Below, piece by piece: positions 41,001-53,300 of a stretch of DNA of 64,000 nt. The stretch is from Paracentrotus lividus. Taxonomy: Eukaryota; Echinodermata; Echinoidea; Camarodonta; Echinidae. The stretch is taken from positions 25,168,805 to 25,232,804 of the forward strand of contig CALNVZ010003433.1 of the NCBI GenBank assembly GCA_940671915.1, in the 5' to 3' direction. Positions within the stretch are counted from its first letter, which is position 1. Every line of letters starts with the position of its first letter. The notes below the pieces were generated by a model that did not search any database, had not been told where the DNA came from, and saw only the letters and a program-made list of their open reading frames with translations. The translations under genes were made by a program, and so were the position numbers.

Positions 41001-44000
41001 TAAGAGGAAGAAGAAAGCCCCCATAAAGTAGAAGCAAAGAATCTAAAAACAACAATTTTCCTCTCGAGATGGAACCTTCTCACAGTTAATATCAAAAAGT
41101 ATGAACTGTAGCATGGCGTTATTTTGTGTTTTATAGTTCATTCATCATTCATCAAGAACATTTGTGTAATTAAAATATTCTGTTCATTTCATAGATCATT
41201 TCACCCAAAAGTCACGGATGTCGGGAAATGGCTTTACATGAAATGAATGCGAGATCAGTCATTATACCAAATTGTAATTGAAAAACATTGAAACACAAAA
41301 TGATTTTATCTAAACAACTTACATTAGCATGAATTAAAAAAGGAAATACTGATAATGCAAGCAATATCAAGCTTCATCGGTGAAAATCAATTTCCGCCCA
41401 CACAGACTCATTGCAAAAATATAATACACGTGGGTATCTACATTCATTGGGTGATATGTCGTGACTTTTTTCATTCTTTATCAGATGTTATGTGCAGGTG
41501 AATAATTTAATGTGGCATTGCGTTGAGAAGCTACTGTGTTACCATGACAACATGTTTATATCATGGTAAGATGCATGTGTGCATAATAAATCGTTTCTTA
41601 TCAATGCAATACGCCAAGTACGCTTGCACGCGACAAAAACACGAAGGTGCTATTTACAGTTCAACTGCTCAAGTAGTAATGAATCATTGATATTTAATTA
41701 CTGATACCATTTTACAATTTTATGGAATATTTATTCATACATATAAATTAATTATTGCTTACCAATGTTTTCCTCTTCTGTATAGCATTTTTGCGTGATA
41801 AATCGTGTTTGCTAGCTGTAAAAGTATCGCCAATATACGCTGACACGCAACAAAAATGTCAGAATTCTGCATTGCTTTATACCTCATGTTTAACTTGTCA
41901 GATTTTACTGGTATATTTCAATACTTCAATACTTCAATCTTACAAATTCCAAGAGTTGTTTCAAAAGGGGGGAAAGCCAGCTTTGATTTTTGTGGTCCAA
42001 AATTGTGGAATGGTTTGCCAGCCCATCTACGGTGTAGTACATCAATTGAATCATTATTTTAAAAGACACCTATATAAAGACTTATTTATTTTCACCGCTG
42101 CTATTTTCGTTGTAGTGTAGTATTGGAGAGCTGTATAATATGGAAAGCGCATAGAGCAGTTTCATTTGATTATGCGCTATACAAGAACCAGTTTATTATT
42201 ATTATTACTATTATATTCCACGATGGGATTTACGTTTTATAAAGAAAGTGTTTATTTCATGATAGAATGCATTTCTTGGTAACGATTGCTTTTGTTTCCT
42301 TTCAATCGGAGGCAGCACACAACAAAATTGTGAAATATTTCTGGCATTCTAATTTATATTCAAACCACATAAATACATATCAAATGTATGATGCCGGGAT
42401 GAAAGTAAACTAAGGATCTAATTCCACAATGAGTTATATCCATTTTTACCAATTTTAGATATTCCCGATTGCTATCATCATATAACATGTTGTTTAAAAG
42501 GTAATATTTGTTATGTGTAAAAGTCGCTTTGCCTTGTATTATTGGAGTTTGTCCCGTTTTGCAAGGAATAAATATGCTCGTATCATCAAAATATATAGCC
42601 AAATGCTTAATTTCCGAAATTATTGAAAGAGCAAACATATAGAAAATAGAACTATAGCACATAGGGGATTAATTAGATTATTAATAACTAAACATGATAA
42701 ACGATACACATTAAACAGTTAATTGCTTTTGTTTGTTTTTTAAATTTTCGTGGAAAAAAAAAATCAGAATTTAAGGGTATGTTATCAATGGCTCAGGTGG
42801 CGAATGCCCCTCTTTCGTAAAAAGGTATATGTCACAATATTTGAGAATTGGGCGTAGCCTCTTCGATTTGATATATGATTTTATTTTATTTAATTTAGGT
42901 CTATTTGATTTCATTTTATGTGATTTCATCTGAATGTCTACTATAATATGTACATGTATCATTTACTTTTTTTTTTTTATAATTTAACATTTTAATTTAT
43001 ATGCATAGTGCATATCCAAGGTACGTTGATACGTTTCTTGTTTCCTGTTATTAGAATAGAGAAGCTTTTGCATTTGTTTTCAACAACTAAAGTTAAATAT
43101 GCGCATTTGGCATCATACTTCCTTTCGCCAGGAAGAGCAGGCAATTTTCCATATTTTTTTTAATGTTTCATATCAAGCTTCACTCGAAGCTTGTCTTTAA
43201 CCCTGAGGCATGAATATTTACTGCTTTCCTGAGACACGATCTGGAATAAATCCCTCGTCATTATATCTTCAATTCGTCCCTTGACAAAAAACTTTAAAGG
43301 CTATATGTCACAGCGTCCTTGTATAGTAGGCCTATTACCTTGAGTCTTGAATAACTGTCCATCTTCCTAACCCATGATGCAACATTCGGTTACAGTACCG
43401 TGAGTACAGTAATATATTCACACTAGAGATACCCTTATAATGTTATTAATGTTACAGTCACATTTACCCTACGCTGGCCGTACGACTAGTCGAAAACATC
43501 TGTTTTTACCATTATTGTACGGTGTGGTTCATACAAAAATACTCAAAACGGCTGGTGGTTTTCAACTGGTTGTACGGGCACCATAATATGGGTAAATGTG
43601 ACTACGCCACCATCGAAATGTTTGCTATTTCAATTTTCCAAACATTCCCGCATTCCAATTCAAAACTCATTGTAGGTTATTTTACTGAAGTACATTCTGT
43701 TGATTACCATCATAAAATAATATGGCCCTTATTCTAAAAAGAAAGCTGAGTTCTTTTTTAGTTGAAGTTTGCGTAGTGCTTTGTGCGATTCTTTTCTAGT
43801 GAGCATCAGACCAAAGGATCGAATTGGCACGGCATATGCATTGCATACTGGACAGCCATTAGAAGAGGAAAAAACATCACTAAACCTCAACTGGTGCCCA
43901 GTTAGAACCTTTAAATGATGGGTAGCTTTATAAACCGAAACGAATGCAGGAATGCCCCCCCCATTACACAGGGACATCAAAGAAAAAAAAAACACGCCTG

Positions 44001-47000
44001 GTTATGAATACTGTATTAGTGTACCATGTCGTTCGGTTATCTCCGTAAGATATGAATGTAGTCTTCTTCAAAACCACGCTTCACAAGAATAGGTACAAGT
44101 TGCAAGCTTTAGAACCACCCGTTTAGGTTTATCACATTCTACGTACAAGAAATATGTCAATCCAGGTTGATTGTGAACGCTCTGCGTCTTGGACATTTAT
44201 TTTTCTTTAAAGATACTACTCATGTACAAGTTCAGTTACGTATCTCCTTAATGTATGTTCTGTTTTGTTTGTCTGTTTCCGTGTTTTTTTTTTTTTTTTG
44301 TGGTTTTTTTTTTTTTTTTAGGGAAGGTATGTAGCTTATTGTGATTACACCCTGCCATTGGAATGGCCTACTTGATGTAAGACAAAAAACACAAGTCGAT
44401 ACAATTAAGGTAGCTGCTGTGCAGATTATTTGACATGATTGTATATATGGTGTGAATTACAACCTGTCGCTATATATCATTCTCTGTAGGATGGCACCAT
44501 ATCTCTTATTTTTCAGCGCGTGCTGAATTAGTCGTGGACTTAGGACCTTGCTGCAACTCACGTCCTTTGCAATAAACGTATTGATGTTTATACGTGACGC
44601 GACTCATAAATATGTGTGCGATCTTTTATGCCATATGACCTTTGCAAGAAACTACGAGACAAACAACTTCTTAATGGGTAATGATCAGTCACACCGTTAC
44701 ACCTTCAACATTCCTGAATGGGCATGTTACTGATGGTCTTCTGTTGATCTAGAATCTTTGTTTACAGTGTGACTGCCCTATAATGAAAAAGCTAGCAAAG
44801 CTAAAACCGCTGAATAGCTCTCATTATGTCAAGACAATAATGTTCATTATTGCTCCAATTTAGGGAAACTGGGACACGATTGTCGCCCTAATAAAGGCCG
44901 CCAACAAATGTAATTTGTCTTCGTTGTTCAAGAATCGGTAGAATCGTTCGTTGTGCTTATCCTTGTCATAACCACAGCCACACATGCACACAAACCGACT
45001 CCAAACTGACACCCAGCCGAGTTTTATCCGAACGTTTCCGGGAAAGCAAATTGAACTCGGTTTATTCGGTGAGACTTGGGTCGAGAAAGCACGCGCACTT
45101 CGTTTTGTGTTTTATGTGCTAACTTGCTTATGCCTTGTTCTACAATAATTTAATCACTAGATGATGCAGTTTGTGAAGAACGGTGTTCGAGTGGGAATGA
45201 TAACCTAAGAAGCATTATGGTTATTTACAGACCCATCGTAATTAATGATTTCAGAAGGGTTCTTATGAATAAAGAAAGGAAATGATGTCCATGAATTGTC
45301 TAAATTTTCTTTTCTACCAATTTCCAAATAGACTACAAAAAATACAACATAATTGAGGAACCTATTTGATTGAATCTATGCTTTAGCACTGAGCTGCATA
45401 AAGATAAATGTACAGGCCTGGTCCGTTTGTCAAGGAATAGCCCCATAGGCAGGCCAAAAACCCCAATTTCGTGGAAGAAAAGGGTTCAAAAAAGAATTTA
45501 AAAGATATAAACATGATCAAAGAACAAGACATTGGGATTTGGGCTTTAAAAATGTGACGTGATAAAATGCAAACAAGTTGTAATAAGGCCTTTAATCCAA
45601 TGAAATTAGATACCACGTTACCACGCACCACGAACACCGTCTATCAAGAGTACAATAAGTACCGGTTCATGTGATATGATCATTAGTCCCGCAAACATGC
45701 ATTGATTAATGAGAAGCGAGGTAATGCAGATGCTTTCTACTTAATGAAAGCAAATTTGATGTATACCGTATGTTCCTAATAACTAATATCATGTATTATA
45801 GTATAATGTTCAAATGCGTGCAAATGCGTGCACGGAAAAGATTGACTAATCATGCCAATGTAGGCTTATTAAAAAATTGATTAACCCGGGATTACAGGGA
45901 TCAGGAGAAAACATCCAACTCCCTTCTTGGACCTATATGAACCGTTTATATTAAAACAAAATATTAAGATATTAATGCTCTTAAAGTATATGCGTGTTTG
46001 AAATGGTACATATCAAATAGGATAATTCGCGGGTTTAAAATGTTCTATTGTAGGATTGTTACATGTATAAAATAAATTATTATTATGAAGAAGAAAGCAA
46101 ATTTTGATATTAAGTTGCCCAAGTGTCAATTTTAACGAATCTTCTTGGCGTATTTTTTGTGTGTATTTATTTAGCGTATTTATTTTTTTCATTTTCTGTT
46201 CTTGCTTTTTATTTTTATTTTATTTTATTTTATTTTATTTTATTTTATTTTATTTTATTTTATTTTATTTTATTTTATTTTATTTATCTGTTTATTTATT
46301 TATTTATTTTTTTATTTATTTTATTTAATTTTTTTTTATTTTATTTTTTTTATTTTTTATTTATTTATTTTTATTTATTTATTTATTTTATTTTTTTTTA
46401 TTTTATTTATTTATTTTTATTTTTTTTTTTGGGGGGGGCTTTCTTTCATTTTCTTTTTGGTTAGATTGCCCTATTATCTTTCAAAGTGCATCTTAACCCT
46501 TCTGAACTTAACATTTCATTGGAAAATTCATTTGGCACCCCAAAGAGGAAAATATGAAATTATTTTTTAAAAACACAAATAGTCATTTTTTCACAAAATC
46601 AACCATTTACAAACAGTTATACTAAATAGACGATCTCCATAGAAAGTACAGCAAGAACTTTTCGAAACTCCAATTTCATATCTTATAACTTTGATGATTT
46701 CAATTTATTGTTCCTCTTACTCTAATTTTTACTATAACTTAAGATTGACTCTGCGTGAAAAGAAATAAGACCGGGACAAACTTTTTTGAGACGACAAGGC
46801 TTTTTGGTTAGTTGGTCAGCCTTAATAGAAAATAACACATGTTGGAATCAAATTGCTAGGGTTTGTATCCCATGACGTATATTCTTCCATGAAAAGAAAT
46901 ATGCAAAAGGGATGTTGGTAAGACCAGGATGAGCTAAGGGATGAGAATGTTCTATGGTAAAGGTAGGCGTCTCTGATTACCACTGCAATCTAATAAGCAT

Positions 47001-50000
47001 CCTCCCAATATTACGTTACCGCTTGCCTCAATATTTGTCAGGACCCTCATTGCATTACGAGGGAGTTCTTTTCCCTTTCCATGCGGGTTTTGTGATGGGA
47101 GAGAAAAGATGGAACATACTGCATTTTTGTACACTCGGTCATGTCTGCTCATACTATCCGTCTCTCTACAGTCTGTGTCAAATAAAATGGTACAAGTGGA
47201 AAACATTTTTTTATAGTATGAAGTTTAATCACAGCCTGCTATTGTTTGGTATTTTCATAAAGCAGGAATATTAGACTTTCACCTACAATTTTGTTCATCA
47301 CATTTGGTGTTGTAATTTTTGAAATATGACTAGTTTTCTACAATCAAGAAAAATCCACTTTTCGCACGCCGTCCCATGCCTTTGTGCATAGGTTTCGCAC
47401 AAAGGCCATAAAGTGCTCATTTTCGATTTGTTTCTCGTCGCACAAAATTTAGCATAACTTTTGTTTTACGAAAACAAATTATACAGAACAAAGTGCATCA
47501 GCAAGAAAAATCCTCTGGCTTTATTTTGGCACTACATACACACATTATCTGAAAATATTTCACACCTAAATAATTTTTTTCCGACTGTACCATTTTTTTT
47601 TGACACAGACTGTAGATCTCTCTTTCTTACCTTTTCATTTTCCCTAGTCTTTTTATTTTTATCTTTAAAAAAAAAAATATCATTTTATTGATCAAGGGAC
47701 AAATCTCTATTACCTCATGTATCACGGGCGTAGACATTCATAAATTTCTTTCGTTAGTGGGGGGGGGGTGATCTATTCATCAGTCCCCCCCCCCAACTAA
47801 CAAAAGAAAGTACGTCCCGCTCTACGTCAGTGTCATGTGAGTTGTGATTTTGTTCTATGTGTGGCAATAGTCTTCCATTCTGTCTGTCCTCAGTTTATCA
47901 AAAGTTGCAAAAACTTGATTGTGTAACTTGGTTTAACTTTAATTGCAATTAGTTCTGTAAAACGACGTGACATCCATGTTCTCTTTAATGGTCTTCTATA
48001 TCAAGTGATTTCAAAGACTGAGCCTTCTAGATTTGTTTTATAGACTGCACATATTTCAACTTCTGAAACCTTTTTGATAAAAAAAGGTGATAGTCAAAAG
48101 ATGATCGCAAAAGCTAGCGCAATTACAAGGTAACTATCAGTTGCATAGGAGCAGGCGATCAAATCACGTTGGTTTTAGTTTAAGCAGGTGCATGCGTCAA
48201 TAATCACATTACATCTCCCGCCAAAATCAATACCATGGTAGAGGTATTCGTTAAGAGCGGCAATATGTATGGCACCGAATTACACCGAAGGAAAAAGCAC
48301 AACAGAAACGACATACTAGCACAGATATAACGAATGGCACAAGGGATGGATTGGTGACAAGGAGTGACTGGGGATACATGGAACAATTTATATAAAGTCA
48401 AATCGACTTAAGGAAAAAAAAAATGAAAATCCTCTCACGTCTGTCGGAAAAGAAAAGGCTCGGTTTGTAGTTCGACCTTCCATTACATACTTGCATTTTG
48501 ACCTTATTCACTGTGAAAGTTCATCAATTCCATCCTGTCGTTCTTTTCTATCTTCTCTCTCTCTCTCTCTCTTCGATAACACTCTAAAAACGTGTTATAT
48601 ATGTCTCATGCGCTAGCTTTACAAAAGAAGGGAAACACACGAAAAAACATAAACTTAATTATAAAAGGAGCCTACAAGAATATACTGAAAGCTGGTATGG
48701 AATTAAATTAAAATGTAAATGGGGCACTTGTATGGCATGTACATGTATTTGTGAATGAAGGGAATAGCAAGGGCATTCTTGTCACGCATCTTCATCATGT
48801 ATTCATGTAAATTGCCTCAGCATGATTATTATTCTACCTTTCCCTCTGATCACAGATATGTTCAACCATATCCTCATGCAGCTAAAATGCATGTTCTACT
48901 ATTTATCCCTTGGATCATAAGCATTATATATCAAATCTTATACTCCCTAAGCTCACTAAAATGTTATCTACTGTTCAGGCAGATGACGAACATTTTCATT
49001 ATAATCTATTTACTCTGCTCACAAATAATTATGTTATTCCCGGAGCTAAAAAAAAAAAAATACTTTCCTTCGATTATCTCCTGTTCATTAAACCAACAAA
49101 AACTTTTTTTTCCAATATTTACAACTTTCTAAGCTACATACAGATCCAACCTTCTCTAGTCCCTTGGCTCGCAAACAATTTCGTCTGGACGTAACTGCCT
49201 GTAAGCATATATACAAAACACCAAAGCAATCCCATACACCTATAATTTATGCATACAATTACCCTAATAACACGCTCAGCTGATTCCCATCCTTAACAAC
49301 TTTCAATACAGTCACATCGCAAACCCGATTCCACACTGACTAGCTCCTTATCATAAAAGGTCCATGTATTAATTGACAATGTCTGATGTCGGCATGGGGT
49401 CTATCTATTACTGGTATGACTGCGCACTTAACGTAGGTGTTGGGCCTCAGAACTCATCAATCTAATTGCACATTATGAGGAGGCCGAACCTTTAAGTTAA
49501 AGGGATTACTCAGCCTTTGATGACATACAGCACCAAGAAATGATATAAATGTGTCAAGATATCACAATAGATCAAAGTAAAGATCTGAGAATTGTATCTT
49601 ATCTTATAATGTTTATGGGACAACCAGCAGCTATAGAAAAATGAGCGAGACTAGGATGGATACTGTGGCCAGATCTCTTCAACCTAGAAAATCTGTTTAA
49701 ACGCGCGCATCTCTCTCTCTCTCTCTCTCTCTGTTTCTTCTCATCAAGTTGCTAGTTTGATTTAGAACACAAAAATATATACATACGAATGGGAGAGAGG
49801 AGTGGCTACAGGAAAGTGTTCATTGCTAATACACGACTACGTCTACGCTATACGTAAAATAATGCATTCTTCATACATTTTGGGGTGCTTTTAGGATGAT
49901 TTAAAAAAAAATTGATTGACACTCTATGTAGAATACCTACAATCTACATTGTCCTTTCGTTATGTCTTTTCCCCCTTTTACACTTGGCCAAATTAGTAAA

Positions 50001-50304
50001 GAACAGGACAAAGAGAGGGACAGAGACATAATTTGAAACAACCGTGCGAGACATAATTCGAAATAACCGTATTGTGACGATTTATCAAGTTAATGAATAG
50101 TCCCTATATGTATAACCCATCCTGCTCATATCTAACTAAGGTACACGACTATACAAGTGCAAATTGAACTAATAGGTTATTTCAAGGCTATTACCAAGGC
50201 GAGGAAAAAGGACACTGAACGTTTAACGATGTGTTTGGTGTTTGTGCGCGTGCGGTAACGATGTGGGTGTGTGTGAGGATGTGTTGTGTGTGTATGAGGG
50301 TGCG

Positions 50305-50342
<38 letters not shown>

Positions 50343-53300
50343 AGTTCGTGTGTTTAGGGTGTGGGTGAACATGACTGTGTGTATGTGTGGGTGTGTGTTA
50401 GGGCGCATGCGAAGGATCTAAATCTGGTGACTAAAACGTTACATAATTATGTCACCATTCAATTTATTTGTATTTATCGCCCGATAATTAAAAAAAAAAA
50501 AAATAACAAAAATCAAAAAGAAATAACATGCACAATATTTAAGTATTTTCAAATATTTAGTGTAAATTTTATAAATACATTATTGTTGCTATTATGATAA
50601 TTAGCATTATAGTAATAATAATTATAATTATGTGGATTAAGTTTCCCTGGAATGAAAATAGGTTGCCGTTATAATCTTAAGTGTAGACTTCCGTGAAAGT
50701 CTAGTCACGCCAATTATGCCAGCATTGCCCCCATATGAATATTGATTAATTGATATTGTTAAGTTGATGTCGCTCTATTTTTGTCTCACTCCCTTCCTCT
50801 GCCATATAGATCCAGACACTAAACAATCAATATGCATAATGGCTTCCCCTAATAAATCACAATTATGAAAATATATGTGTTGCCTCAAGGTAAACAGTGA
50901 GGCAAAGATATTTCTCATGAACATTGACACTCAAACAAAAATTTAGGCTATAAGGGCAATCCTTCTTTCATCGTTCTTAAACGTTGTTTTAGTTTTTCAA
51001 TTAATTTTTAGTTGATTAGTTAATGACATGTCTTGTTTCTACATGTATTTTTGTTTCGTGTACTATTAAAATTCATTAATTATAATTGTAAATATATGGC
51101 AATGCCTCAAGCTATAAGCTTATGTTGCCAAACCTCTGTGTGAACGTCATATAACCATAATTGTAAGTGGTATGGTCGTTATATCTTTAAAATTGTTTTT
51201 GTTATTTCTTGTGAGATTAAAATGATCATATTACATGTATAATAAATAAATAAATAAATAAATAAATGAAATATATCTAACCATGGTAATAAGAAGATAG
51301 GACATAATTTTTTTAGTTTTTGGAAGGAGAAATTTAATAACTTTTTGTATTAAATTTCAATAACTCTCAAGTGAGCGTTGGTTATTTTTATGTGTGTATA
51401 TATATTAGAACTTTAGGGGTTAGCCTACGGAATTTCCCAAACACGCACAATCAGCGTGAAGGCATAATGGCATTTTACAATCGAAGCAGCTTCCTTAATT
51501 TTACCAGGTACTCTTTTTTGTTATTCCAATGTCAAATTCGTTAGTCGCAAATGTGTACAGTATTTAATTGTTATTTTGATATTTAATGCAAGCAGATTTA
51601 TTCAGCCTTTCTCTTCCTCTCGTGGCAGTCGACAGAGAGAATCGACTGGCTCACTAATTTTATGCATGCTTTTTAAACAAGGTTTGTTCTTGACAACACA
51701 AAGCTTGCTTGAGGCTTGCCCGACAAACAACACGTATGACCATGATATCGTATGCCAACTGGTTTCCAAATATTGTAGTTCATAACAGAAAAGAAACATC
51801 CATCAATTATAATAACTTCATGAACCAGTCTATTGAGAACAATGGCATTTCTTGTTTGGTTACTATAGGTTTTCCCGGTCAAGTTTAAACTATCTCCGAT
51901 CAATTTGACATTTCTTTCGAGCGCTTTCGTCCGGAATGTGATCGCGNNNNNNNNNNNNNNNNNNNNNNNNNATGTATCGCGATTATCAATCTGCAAATGA
52001 ATTCGTTTATGTGTAGCCAAAATCAAACACCGTTCAATTCAATTCAAATTGCTCCGACGAATTTGCTGTTGGTGAGCAGTCGCATTCGTCAATGTTCGCT
52101 CAAATTCGTCCATTCGTAAATTCCCGTCTTCTGGTGAATTCAATTTCGTTTTGGGGCATCCACTTTAGAAATAACTGTATACAAATTAGGATGTTAGGTT
52201 CGGGTAGGGAACTAAAATTTGGGAGGGGGTCGTGAAGTGTTTTGTCAGAAAGAGGGCTGATCATGGGGAAGGGGGAGCCTGAGCTTGGAAAACACACACG
52301 CACACAAACACAAACAAAAAAAAAACATAAAAAAACATAGCCGATTATAATGTTTGCGTTTTATCAAGAATGAATTAAACATATGATGTTCTGCTCGAAA
52401 CGAATGTTTACAAAAAATACAATAAAAAACAAAAACTAAATGTATATAAATAGAGTAAGGGGCTACAGCCCCCATCCCTCATGCTATTTCATTAGAAACT
52501 TGCATAAATGAGGGGTGGGGGGTGTTTCAAATTTCTCTCGGCCTTCGGCCATCAACAAGGTCATCCACGGTATACGGCCATGCGGAGAGGGGTAGATTGG
52601 TCAGCGGTTGCAATCTATTTTCTCTACCATTTCCTCTTTTTCTTTTTTTCCTTTTTTTTTGTTGTGCTGGGGTGGGGGCTTTCCTGCTGGGCCCCTGGAT
52701 CCACACCTGAATGGTCATAGACCAAGTGACAATTGATCAAATATGTATTACATAAAATTCAGATTAGACAATTAGCTTGCCAGTGTAGACAGGCGGCGGC
52801 CCCCATCACACAGGAAAAAAGGGGAGATAAAAGATGCAAGACAACAATATTGACCAATAAAACCCGTACCCATTGTGACGTTAGCGGCTGGCTGACTTAC
52901 AATTCATATGACGTTCTGGTGACCGAATGCCCGCAAAAAAAAAAAAAAAAAAAAAAAAAAATGTCCCTTTTCGTTACTAAAATGTGCCTTTTTTTCTTTG
53001 CTACAAAGGCACTTATATTATAAAAAAAAAAAACCTTTATGCTTCTGAAAGCACACGGAACAACTTTTTTTTGTAAAAAAAAGGGGCACTCTGTTACTAA
53101 AAGAACCCTTTTCCAGACTACAAGTCTCACGATTTGCGTGGACTACTCACGCATTTTTGGTTTCGTTCTCACGATCTCACTGCAGAACACCTCCATATTT
53201 CTCACGCAAAATGATAACGAAAAGAGGCATAATTTTTTTAGATTTTTTTTACGCCGATTTTGGAGTCTCAAAAACCCTAAATATCCGCAGTTTTGTGGTG

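Noticed and set aside
42360-42662. YFDDT string on the minus strand, reminiscent of the reverse transcriptase YADD motif
   Set aside because: No other RT motifs surround it. The segment fits as an in-phase exon of the CATSPERB-like gene.
44865-45115. Long minus-strand open frame without ATG (GYDKDKHNERFYRFL)
   Set aside because: Frames this long are expected by chance several times in 64 kb, and no donor in the needed phase is present.
46104-46570. Three plus-strand frames rich in phenylalanine, leucine and tyrosine
   Set aside because: They are translations of the TTTTA repeat.
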